This document shows, piece after piece, positions 1-5,845 of a stretch of DNA of 5,989 nucleotides. The stretch lies in the NCBI GenBank assembly GCA_030633185.1, contig DAOVTG010000156.1:1-5989 (forward strand). Reading direction: 5' to 3'. The stretch's first letter is position 1; every line of letters starts with the position of its first letter. Both the position numbers and the translations under genes were made by a program. Below the pieces are notes generated by a model. It had not been told where the DNA came from and made no database searches. It saw only the letters and a program-made list of their open reading frames with translations. The stretch is from Deltaproteobacteria bacterium (GTDB lineage Bacteria; Desulfobacterota; Anaeroferrophillalia; Anaeroferrophillales; Tharpellaceae).

Positions 1-296
1 AAACCGCAATGCAGGCATCTGCGGCGCAGATAAAAAAGCGCAAGTTCTTTAATGAGAAAAAGGTTACCACAACGCGGACACTTACCGGCTGCCACGAGAA
101 TGCTGGAGACAAGAACAAATAGAAACCAAACAATAAAAACTTTGATGGTTTGGCAACCGAAATTGGTTAACCGAGGCATAAGCCAGATAAGTGGTACATA
201 AACCAGAATCACCCCCCAAAGAAACCAGCGTCGTCGACGAAGTTTCCTCAGTCCGAGGGCAAACTTCGAAGAATCTTCAGTTTTCTTCTCTTCCAT
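1..296 (-). CDS. Small two-TM membrane protein with C-terminal zinc ribbon (3' end cut by window edge)
   Basis: The reading frame opens with ATG at 296 and stays open for 98 codons to the left edge, so the C-terminus is missing. A near-perfect Shine-Dalgarno AGGAGGT lies at 301-307, four bases before the ATG, which fixes the start. The N-terminus (residues 1-23) is charged and ends in a basic RRRR at 20-23. Two hydrophobic stretches follow, about 24-40 and 51-70, each able to span the membrane. By the positive-inside rule the N-terminus is probably cytoplasmic, which would place the C-terminal part in the cytoplasm too. After the second segment come CPRCG (Cys73, Cys76) and CLHCG (Cys94, Cys97), two CxxC knuckles 17 residues apart, typical of a structural zinc ribbon. 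The gene lies 61 nt behind the radical SAM gene on the same strand, so an operon is likely. No specific function is recognised; the fold description is firm, the role unknown. Confidence 0.82.
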   Translation of the reverse strand, partial: MEEKKTEDSSKFALGLRKLRRRRWFLWGVILVYVPLIWLMPRLTNFGCQTIKVFIVWFLFVLVSSILVAAGKCPRCGNLFLIKELALFYLRRRCLHCG

Positions 297-300
297 CCTG

Positions 301-307
301 ACCTCCT
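301..307 (-). promoter_or_regulatory. Strong Shine-Dalgarno for the zinc-ribbon membrane protein
   Basis: On the minus strand this reads AGGAGGT, ending four bases before the ATG at 296. It supports a separately initiated gene here rather than open sequence downstream of the radical SAM stop codon at 358. Confidence 0.8.
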
Positions 308-357
308 GAATTCTCAATAAGAGCAAAAAAGAAAGTAAAAAAGTGAGCGTTCAATCT

Positions 358-1809
358 CTATTTCAGCATGCGGCTGTCACTGTGGCGGGCGAAACGTAAG
401 AAAGATCCCAAGTCGGTGACGAAACGGAGCCAGGAATCGGGTGAATGTTTGAGCATGGCGACATAGTTGAGGAGAATGCGGCGCTGTTTGAAATGGGTTT
501 TATAAAACTCAATAAAGAGTTCTTCAAGCTCCGCACTGGTCATGCCTTCAGGGATAAACTGAAAACTCATGCAGTCCATTTTTCCCCAGTTTTCGTTAAA
601 ACTGCCAAAACTGTGGATGTTTTCGTAGAGGGGGGAACCCGGAAACGGCGTGAATTTGGCGACGTTGAGCTCGTCGATCGGCAGAGATTTTAAGTAGGCG
701 ATTGAACGTCTGACGCTGGCAGTGGTTTCGCCCGGCAGGCCAACCATAAAGAGCCCTTTAACTCGGATGCCGGTTTTTTTGATCAGTTTAACCTGCTCGG
801 CCATGAAATCGAGATCGACCTTCTGGCGATGGCGGCTTAAAAGTTCGGCATCACCGCTCTCGATGCCGAGGCTGATCATCCAGCAGCCCACCTTTTTCAT
901 CATCTCTAAAATTGTCCCGTCGACATGCTCGGCCCGGACGGCGCAGTTGAACGTCATATCCAGGGGTCGCGATTGCAGGAGTTGGCACAATTCTTCGATT
1001 CGTTTCCGGTTAAACGTGAACTGGTCGTCATAGAAATTGACGTGGCGGATGCCGAAACGATGCTTCAGATATTCGAGGTGCCGGTAGAGATAGGCGGCCG
1101 AATTGAAGCGGAAAGTGCGGCGAAAAACCGACCGGTCGCAATAGCTGCAAATATAAGGACAGCCCCGGCTGGAGATACAGCTCGTATTGGGGGCTTTGGG
1201 ATAATTAAAAATCGGCAGCCGGTAGGTTTTGGGAAAACCGATCAGCTTTTCATAGGCCGGGAAAGGGAGTGAGTCAAGCTCGATGCCGGGCTCGCGAAAG
1301 CCAGTAAACTCGGCCTTACCGGTCGCATTCCAAAAAACCACACCGGGAATCTTGGCACAGTTTTTGGGCTCTTCCATGAGCTGAAAAACCGTCTCTTCGC
1401 CCTCGCCGACTAACAAAAAGTCAAAAGCCGGGTAGTCGGCTAACAACTTTTCACGCAAAGCCGAGACGTGGGGGCCGCCGCAAAAGGTTTGGATGCCGGG
1501 CAGAACTTCCTTGGCCAGGGCTGCCAGGCGAGCTCCGTCAAGAAAACTTGAGGTCGTACAACTGAAACCGATCCAGCCGGGTTTGAGCATTTCAAGATAA
1601 GTTTTTAGCCGCCGTTCAGCCGTCAGCGGAAAGGCGAAACAGTCGAGAATGTCGGCCTTTTTGCCCCGTACCTCAAGATATGAGGCAATTCCGGCAAGGC
1701 CCAAAGGTGGCATAAGGTTGGCTTTTCTAGCGATATCGGTTTTCGCTGCTGAAGCCTGATAACCTAAAGGGTGGACGAGCAGGACTCGTCGCTGGTTAAT
1801 TTTACTCAT
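358..1809 (-). CDS. B12-binding domain radical SAM protein (C-x3-C-x2-C)
   Basis: This is a 483-residue cytosolic enzyme with an N-terminal cobalamin-binding Rossmann-like domain (about 1-180) and a radical SAM TIM-barrel core (about 205-430). Visible marks of the first domain are RRVLLVHP at 7-14, the MPPLGL turn at 33-38, CGGPHVSA at 110-117 and VGEGEET at 134-140. The DxHxxG base-on motif is absent, as is usual in this class. The [4Fe-4S]/SAM site is SSRGCPYICSYC, with Cys217, Cys221 and Cys224. Further radical SAM core signatures are LGIESGD at 314-320 and KGLFMVGLPGET at 351-362, then FTPFPGSPLY at 386-395. The tail (about 425-483) is helical and basic with an FYKTHFKQRR segment, common in B12-radical SAM proteins acting on lipids, tetrapyrroles or natural products. 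Known relatives methylate unreactive carbons or phosphorus, or make rings; the substrate here cannot be read. The start is ATG at 1809 with a weak AAGAG at 1814-1818. It is divergent from the second radical SAM gene. Confidence 0.93.
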   Translation of the reverse strand: MSKINQRRVLLVHPLGYQASAAKTDIARKANLMPPLGLAGIASYLEVRGKKADILDCFAFPLTAERRLKTYLEMLKPGWIGFSCTTSSFLDGARLAALAKEVLPGIQTFCGGPHVSALREKLLADYPAFDFLLVGEGEETVFQLMEEPKNCAKIPGVVFWNATGKAEFTGFREPGIELDSLPFPAYEKLIGFPKTYRLPIFNYPKAPNTSCISSRGCPYICSYCDRSVFRRTFRFNSAAYLYRHLEYLKHRFGIRHVNFYDDQFTFNRKRIEELCQLLQSRPLDMTFNCAVRAEHVDGTILEMMKKVGCWMISLGIESGDAELLSRHRQKVDLDFMAEQVKLIKKTGIRVKGLFMVGLPGETTASVRRSIAYLKSLPIDELNVAKFTPFPGSPLYENIHSFGSFNENWGKMDCMSFQFIPEGMTSAELEELFIEFYKTHFKQRRILLNYVAMLKHSPDSWLRFVTDLGSFLRFARHSDSRMLK

Positions 1810-1826
1810 AGTGCTCTTATCAGAAC

Positions 1827-1853
1827 ATTTTCTTGTTAAAAAAACAAGAAAAT
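1827..1853. repeat. Perfect 11-bp inverted repeat with A5 loop between divergent genes
   Basis: The left arm ATTTTCTTGTT (1827-1837) and right arm AACAAGAAAAT (1843-1853) are exact reverse complements separated by AAAAA (1838-1842). The element lies 17 nt upstream of the minus-strand radical SAM start and 115 nt upstream of the plus-strand one. It could be an operator for a dimeric regulator or an AT-rich hairpin in the leader of either transcript. It is a poor intrinsic terminator because the stem is GC-poor and has no clear T-run after it on either strand. Confidence 0.75.
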
Positions 1854-1903
1854 AACCTGTAAGGCACTAATAAAAACGAGATACACAAAAGATCTTTTTT
1901 TGG

Positions 1904-1930
1904 TTTTTCGTGTATTTCGCGGCGTTTTCA
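1904..1930 (+). repeat. Short decayed TTTCGTG-type intergenic repeat
   Basis: Three imperfect copies of a unit built on TTTCGYG follow one another: TTTTTCGTG (1904-1912), TATTTCGCG (1913-1921) and GCGTTTTCA (1922-1930). The first two have a 9-base period. From memory, longer arrays of this kind (TTTCGTGTTTTTCGTG and its complement) are frequent between genes in several environmental lineages and yield spurious VFRVFR-like reading frames. Here the repeat makes the VFRVFRGVFR run if the downstream gene is started too early at the TTG at 1900. The repeat assignment is tentative because there are so few copies. Confidence 0.4.
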
Positions 1931-1932
1931 GA

Positions 1933-1961
1933 TTGCTTTCAAAGGTTGGACTCTATATAGA
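1933..1961 (+). promoter_or_regulatory. Possible sigma70-like promoter giving a leaderless mRNA
   Basis: TTGCTT (1933-1938) and TATAGA (1956-1961) are separated by 17 bases. Initiation about seven bases downstream would fall at or within a base or two of the ATG at 1969. That would fit the lack of any Shine-Dalgarno in front of that ATG. The hexamer matches are moderate and the reading is tentative. Confidence 0.28.
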
Positions 1962-1968
1962 TGCAGTC

Positions 1969-3540
1969 ATGTCTGAAATTTTGTTGATTTATCCACCGGT
2001 GGGCAAACCCTCCGAGGCGCCGGCCGGGATTGCAAAGCTGGCCGGAGCTTTGCGCAGTTATGGGGTCGACTGTACGGTTGTCGATTTTAATCTTGAAGGG
2101 TCGCGGTTTCTGCTCGGAGAGCCACTTGAAGCTGATGACACCTGGAGTCGTCGGGCCTTGCGCCATGTTGATAAAAACCTCGCGGCTCTAAGTGACCCCC
2201 CTCTTTATCAAAATTTCGATCGTTATAAACGGGCCGTGGCCGATATTAACCGGGTGTTGGAGATGGCCGGAAAGAAAACCGGAGTCGGCCTCTCTCTCTC
2301 CAACTATCATGACGCCGCACTTTCACCTCTTAAAAGCCATGATCTGCTTATCGCCGCCGAACGACCGCAGGAGAATATCTTTTTTCCCTTTTTCAGTGAC
2401 CGTTTGTCGCTGTTGATTGAGAACCACACTCCCTCCTTTATCGGCTTTTCCCTAAACTATTTAAGCCAGGCGCTGGTTACGTTTGCCATGATCGGATTTT
2501 GTCGGCAGCGCTATCCGGAACTCTCAGTGGTGGTTGGCGGCGGCCTCGTAACTTCGTGGCTCAGTCGGCCAAAAGGTGATGAACCAGGTTGGCGCAATCG
2601 GTTTACCGGTCTGATTGATCATTTAATCGCCGGGCCGGGTGAGTCCTCTCTGTTGAAACTGATGCGGCCTGAATTGTTTGATAAAGAGTCGAAACGAGAT
2701 CAAGGCCAAGCGCTGCCCGATTATACGGATTTCACAAATTCTAGTTATCTGGCCCGCGGCCGGATTCTGCCCTATGCGGCATCGAGTGGCTGCTACTGGA
2801 ATCGTTGTTCGTTTTGTCCGGAAAAGGCGGAAGGTAATTTTTATCGGCAGATAGCTCCGCAAACTGTCGTTAAAGAGCTTGACGAACTCGTGCAAACCAC
2901 GCAACCCGGGCTCATCCATTTTCTCGATAATGCGATGAGCCCGGCCCTGCTCAGCGCTTTGGTAAAGCAGCCTCCAGGCGTACAATGGTACGGTTTTACC
3001 CGCATTGGCGATGATCTTTGCGATCTCGGTTTTTGCCGCAAACTGCGGCGGGCGGGGTGTGTGATGCTGAAATTGGGGATCGAGTCGGGTGATCAGCAAG
3101 TTTTACAGGCGATGCAGAAGGGCATCTCTTTAGAACAGGTTTCGATGGTATTAAACAATTTGCAGCAGGCCGGAATTGCGACCTACGTTTATCTCCTTTT
3201 CGGAACGCCGACCGAAGCTCTGCCTGAAGCCCGGCGGACGCTTGATTTTATGGTTAAGCATTGCCGGACAGTGACTTTTCTTAATCTCGCGATTTTCAAT
3301 CTGCCCCTATATAGCCCTGAAAGTGAAAAGCTTGAGGTTCGCGATTTTTACGCAGGCGACCTCTCTCTGTACGGTGATTTTATCCATCCACGGGGCTGGC
3401 AACGTAAAGAGGTGCGGCGCTTTCTCGATCGGGAGTTTAAACGTCATCCGGCTATTGCTTCGATCATTAAACACGATCCTCCCACTTTTACTTCTAATCA
3501 CGCACCATTTTTTGGGTCATGGAGAGATCTGGATGATTGA
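1969..3540 (+). CDS. B12-binding domain radical SAM protein (C-x4-C-x2-C variant)
   Basis: This is a 523-residue protein from the ATG at 1969, chosen because cobalamin-domain homology begins at once (EILLIYPPVG, 3-12). The frame stays open back to a TTG at 1900, but that extension is repeat-derived and non-coding in look. The N-terminal B12-binding domain holds AGIAKLAGALRSYG (19-32), VVDFNLEG (37-44), a long insert (about 45-145), FIGFSLNYLSQ (157-167), VVVGGGLVT (187-195) and AGPGESSL (221-228, in the place of the usual GEGE). The radical SAM site is SSGCYWNRCSFC, with Cys275, Cys280 and Cys283, so the first spacing is four residues instead of the canonical three. LGIESGD (369-375) and the YLLFGTP strand (408-414) continue the barrel. 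C-terminal residues 455-523 carry WQRKEVRRFLDREFKRHP and resemble nothing I can name. There is no clear Shine-Dalgarno. It is divergent from the first radical SAM gene and convergent with leuB. The reaction is unknown. Confidence 0.9.
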   Translation: MSEILLIYPPVGKPSEAPAGIAKLAGALRSYGVDCTVVDFNLEGSRFLLGEPLEADDTWSRRALRHVDKNLAALSDPPLYQNFDRYKRAVADINRVLEMAGKKTGVGLSLSNYHDAALSPLKSHDLLIAAERPQENIFFPFFSDRLSLLIENHTPSFIGFSLNYLSQALVTFAMIGFCRQRYPELSVVVGGGLVTSWLSRPKGDEPGWRNRFTGLIDHLIAGPGESSLLKLMRPELFDKESKRDQGQALPDYTDFTNSSYLARGRILPYAASSGCYWNRCSFCPEKAEGNFYRQIAPQTVVKELDELVQTTQPGLIHFLDNAMSPALLSALVKQPPGVQWYGFTRIGDDLCDLGFCRKLRRAGCVMLKLGIESGDQQVLQAMQKGISLEQVSMVLNNLQQAGIATYVYLLFGTPTEALPEARRTLDFMVKHCRTVTFLNLAIFNLPLYSPESEKLEVRDFYAGDLSLYGDFIHPRGWQRKEVRRFLDREFKRHPAIASIIKHDPPTFTSNHAPFFGSWRDLDD

Positions 3541-3544
3541 TCAC

Positions 3545-3577
3545 AAAAAAAACTGGCGGTCATTTATATTTGACACC
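3545..3577 (-). terminator. Intrinsic terminator of the aldo/keto reductase-leuB operon
   Basis: Directly after the leuB stop codon the minus-strand transcript reads GGUGUCA, an 8-base loop AAUAUAAA, then UGACCGCC, AG and eight U. The arms pair over seven positions (one G-U wobble and one bulged C), followed by the U8 tract at 3552-3545. The T-run lies on the minus strand only, so the element should stop leuB transcription but not that of the convergent plus-strand radical SAM gene. Confidence 0.65.
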
Positions 3578-4651
3578 TTAAATCCTTGCCAAAATCGCGT
3601 CACCCATCTCTACAGTATTAACGGTATTATCCGGGTTTATGGCAATATCTCGGGTGTGAATGCCCTCTTCCAGGGTTTTGGCGACGGCCTGGTCAATGGT
3701 GTCGGCGGCTTTGTCCATGGAAAAACTGTGGCGCAGCATCATGGCGGCGGAAAGGATCTGGGCTATCGGGTTGGCGATGCCTTTCCCGGCGATATCGGGG
3801 GCCGAGCCACCGGCCGGTTCGAAGAGGCCGAAGTTTTCCCGATTGAGGCTGGCTGAAGCTAAAAGGCCCATCGAGCCGGTCAGCATAGCGGCCTCGTCTG
3901 AGATAATATCGCCGAACATATTGCCGCAGAGCATGACATCGAACTGGTGCGGATTTCTGACCATCTGCATGGTGGCGTTATCGATATAGAGGTGGTTTAA
4001 GGCGACGTCAGGATACTCTTTGGCAACCTCGATGACGACTTCACGCCATAAAACCATGGTGGTCAGGACATTAGCTTTGTCGATTGAGGTGACTTGGCCC
4101 CGCCGTTTGCGGGCGGCGGCAAAGGCTAAATGAGCAATCCGTTCAATTTCGCCCCGGGTGTAGACCATCGTGTCGAAGGCTTTTTCACTCTTGCCGCTGC
4201 CTTCCCGTCCTTTGGGTTGGCCGAAGTAGATACCGCTGGTCAATTCACGGACGCAGAGAATATCAAAGCCCTCTTTGATGATATCAGCTCTTAAAGGGCA
4301 GGCTGCGGTCAAGGATGGATAGACCCGGGCCGGTCGAAAGTTGCAGAAGAGATCAAAATGTTTACGCAAAGGTAAAAGTGCGGCCCGTTCCGGCTGCTCG
4401 GCCGGTGGCAGCGTTTCCCATTGCGGCCCTCCGACCGAACCAAATAAAATTGCATCACTCTCTTCACAGAGTTTCAAAGTCGCCGCCGGCAGTGCCGTAC
4501 CCTGTTTATCAATGGCGCAGCCGCCGACATCGGCAAAAGTATATTCAAGTTTAAAAGAGAATTTTTCTTGAACTGCATCAAGCACTTTAAGCGCTTCCCG
4601 CATTACTTCCGGGCCGATTCCGTCACCGGCCAAAACGGCAATTTTTTTCAT
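3578..4651 (-). CDS. leuB: 3-isopropylmalate dehydrogenase
   Basis: This is a cytosolic, NAD-dependent, Mg2+/Mn2+-dependent enzyme that oxidises and decarboxylates (2R,3S)-3-isopropylmalate to 2-oxoisocaproate, the third step of leucine synthesis. At 357 residues it is full length for the bacterial family. GDGIGPEV at 9-16 opens the protein. The substrate arginines are Arg96, Arg106 and Arg135, the catalytic pair is Tyr142 and Lys192, and the metal aspartates are Asp224, Asp248 and Asp252 (NMFGDIISDE). The cofactor loop GGSAPDIAGKGIANP is at 281-295, with Asp286 favouring NAD over NADP. No key residue is missing. The start is ATG at 4651 with AAGGA at 4660-4664, eight bases upstream. It lies 18 nt behind the Fe-S aldo/keto reductase and is followed by an intrinsic terminator, so it is the last gene of a short operon. 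leuA, leuC and leuD are not beside it. Homoisocitrate or tartrate dehydrogenase paralogues are less likely, given the EPAGGSAPDIAG loop typical of bacterial LeuB. Confidence 0.97.
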   Translation of the reverse strand: MKKIAVLAGDGIGPEVMREALKVLDAVQEKFSFKLEYTFADVGGCAIDKQGTALPAATLKLCEESDAILFGSVGGPQWETLPPAEQPERAALLPLRKHFDLFCNFRPARVYPSLTAACPLRADIIKEGFDILCVRELTSGIYFGQPKGREGSGKSEKAFDTMVYTRGEIERIAHLAFAAARKRRGQVTSIDKANVLTTMVLWREVVIEVAKEYPDVALNHLYIDNATMQMVRNPHQFDVMLCGNMFGDIISDEAAMLTGSMGLLASASLNRENFGLFEPAGGSAPDIAGKGIANPIAQILSAAMMLRHSFSMDKAADTIDQAVAKTLEEGIHTRDIAINPDNTVNTVEMGDAILARI

Positions 4652-4669
4652 AATAGAAATCCTTTTTTA

Positions 4670-5632
4670 TTATGTCATGCGAATGGCGAACTGGGGACAA
4701 AATCCGACACAGTAGCCGCAACGCAGGCAAAGATCAGGGTCGATTTTTGGTTTTATCTTTTCTGATGCTTTACTTATCGCATGATTAGGGCAGGTTTCAA
4801 TGCAGCTGCCACAATCTTTGCAGAGGAATTCGACAATCTGAAAACATTTTTCGTCAATAACAAGTTCTGGAAGATTGGCGATCTCCTCTGGAGCGGCCTT
4901 GAAATAAGCCAGGTTGTAGTCGACTTCAGCTCTACTCACCATGCCCATGGCAATCGGTACACGGCTGATATCGCGGACAAAACTAACCGCTTCATGATAC
5001 TCCTTAACGAGGCAGCCACCGCCAAGGACTTTCATAAAATAGACGCCTTTATCCCGATCCAGGCAGAGCTTTATCGCCTCTTCCATCTCGACGATCGTGC
5101 CGTAAAGAATCCCGGTGCCGTTTTTATTGATGATCGGAAAGACGATATCAACCTCATCAATTTCAGCAGCTAAGCGGACGGTTGGTACTGAATGAGTGCT
5201 GATTCCGGCAGCCTTGATAAGACCTTGCTTTTTGCAGTCGAGAAGCGCCTGCCAGGCTCCCGCACGTTGGGCAAAGACATTCTCCTCCTCCGGCACCCGG
5301 GCCGCATGAAGATGGAAAATGTCGATGTAATCGATATCCATAGCCCGCAAACCCTCTTCCACCGCATTTCGCATCCCGGCATAATCCAAAGCCATCGATT
5401 TACTGACAATTACCGGTCGAAAGGTTGCCAGTTTAAAAGCCCGGCGGATCGGTTCATAGGTCTGGTAGAGCTCGGCCGTATCGATAAAGTTGACTCCGCC
5501 GTCAAGGGCCCGCAGGATAATTTCGGAACCCTCTTCAATCGGGAGGTTTTTCTGCAAAGGTCCCATTGGCAGCGCCCCGAAACAGAGTTCACTGACCTCG
5601 ATGCCGGTTTTGCCCAGTGTGATCATATTCAA
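4670..5632 (-). CDS. Aldo/keto reductase fused to a 2x[4Fe-4S] ferredoxin domain
   Basis: This is a 320-residue cytosolic oxidoreductase. Residues 1-255 form the aldo/keto reductase TIM barrel, with LGKTGIEVSELCFGA at 6-20 and a full catalytic tetrad: Asp51 and Tyr56 (FIDTAELY), Lys78 (VSKS) and His109 (HLHA). The C-terminal part carries two complete cluster motifs: CKDCGSCIETCP (Cys271, 274, 277, 281) and CLRCGYCVGFCP (Cys302, 305, 308, 312). Such proteins may pass electrons between a nicotinamide cofactor or substrate and ferredoxin-like carriers, mainly in anaerobes; the substrate is unknown. The start is uncertain: TTG at 5632 has CAGGAG ten bases upstream, while the first ATG (codon 3, 5626) is 16 bases from that site. 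An in-frame stop lies further upstream, so no longer start is hidden. The stop is 18 nt before leuB, which implies co-transcription. Confidence 0.93.
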   Translation of the reverse strand: MNMITLGKTGIEVSELCFGALPMGPLQKNLPIEEGSEIILRALDGGVNFIDTAELYQTYEPIRRAFKLATFRPVIVSKSMALDYAGMRNAVEEGLRAMDIDYIDIFHLHAARVPEEENVFAQRAGAWQALLDCKKQGLIKAAGISTHSVPTVRLAAEIDEVDIVFPIINKNGTGILYGTIVEMEEAIKLCLDRDKGVYFMKVLGGGCLVKEYHEAVSFVRDISRVPIAMGMVSRAEVDYNLAYFKAAPEEIANLPELVIDEKCFQIVEFLCKDCGSCIETCPNHAISKASEKIKPKIDPDLCLRCGYCVGFCPQFAIRMT

Positions 5633-5642
5633 TGTTAAAATA

Positions 5643-5648
5643 CTCCTG
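5643..5648 (-). promoter_or_regulatory. Shine-Dalgarno that decides the reductase start
   Basis: On the minus strand this reads CAGGAG. It is 10 bases from the TTG at 5632 and 16 bases from the first ATG at 5626. The spacing favours TTG initiation, although 10 is at the long end of the usual range. Confidence 0.5.
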
Positions 5649-5725
5649 GCTTCTCCCTGCGTATTGGCGCTTTACGGGTTAGCTGAATAGCTACTGTTGT
5701 GGAAAGTTTTTTGAGCTCTGTGAGA

Positions 5726-5754
5726 TTCATACAAGAGAGTTGAAATTTCGGCAA
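5726..5754 (-). promoter_or_regulatory. Possible promoter of the reductase-leuB operon
   Basis: On the minus strand TTGCCG (5754-5749) and TATGAA (5731-5726) are separated by 17 bases. Each matches four of six consensus positions, so the call is weak. It would start transcription near 5719, giving a leader of about 85-90 nt. It overlaps the stronger rightward promoter, so the two may compete for polymerase. Confidence 0.3.
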
Positions 5755-5768
5755 GAAAAAAGTATACT
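5740..5768 (+). promoter_or_regulatory. Strong sigma70-like promoter for the secreted-protein gene
   Basis: TTGAAA (5740-5745) and TATACT (5763-5768) are exactly 17 bases apart, and each matches five of six consensus positions. Transcription would begin near 5775, giving a leader of about 70 nt before the ATG at 5846. This is the best promoter in the window. Confidence 0.65.
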
Positions 5769-5783
5769 CAAGTTTGATGAACT

Positions 5784-5811
5784 AGTAAAAAGTCAATGGC
5801 TAAGTAAAAAG
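5784..5811 (+). repeat. Direct repeat AGTAAAAAG in the 5' leader
   Basis: AGTAAAAAG occurs at 5784-5792 and again at 5803-5811, 19 bases apart from start to start, just downstream of the predicted transcription start. That spacing is close to two helical turns, so a repressor site is conceivable. The AT-rich setting makes chance a fair alternative. Confidence 0.35.
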
Positions 5812-5845
5812 ATTTGACCATTTAACGCTGAATAGGGAGGTAAAA

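Noticed and set aside
231..240. Ten-base palindrome TCGTCGACGA
   Set aside because: It falls within the Arg-rich codons of the zinc-ribbon gene and is explained by coding sequence.
445..1272. Plus-strand open frames inside the first radical SAM gene (82, 103 and 115 aa)
   Set aside because: They run antisense to a gene with clear family motifs, have no ribosome sites and no recognisable domain. They are shadows.
2623..3099. Minus-strand open frame of 158 aa inside the second radical SAM gene
   Set aside because: It is antisense to the cysteine motif region, rich in Arg/Pro/Ile as complement frames often are, and has no supporting signals.
3323..3856. Plus-strand frame of 177 aa over the 3' ends of the second radical SAM gene and leuB
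   Set aside because: It overlaps two well-supported genes and its glycine/histidine-rich stretch is the reverse complement of leuB. No start signal.
5192..5638. Plus-strand frame of 148 aa over the reductase gene
   Set aside because: It is antisense to the conserved aldo/keto reductase N-terminus; no family resemblance and no ribosome site.
5680..5693. Small inverted repeat TAGCT-GAAT-AGCTA
   Set aside because: Only five-base arms; too short and AT-rich to call a hairpin or operator.
5635..5730. Leucine attenuator controlling leuB
   Set aside because: The leader frame has scattered, not consecutive, Leu codons, and I found no terminator hairpin with a T-run between it and the reductase start. 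It is reported only as an upstream frame.
5814..5819. TTGACC as a -35 box just before the secreted-protein gene
   Set aside because: A 17-base spacing puts the -10 at about 5837-5842, on the Shine-Dalgarno, with no TATA-like sequence there.
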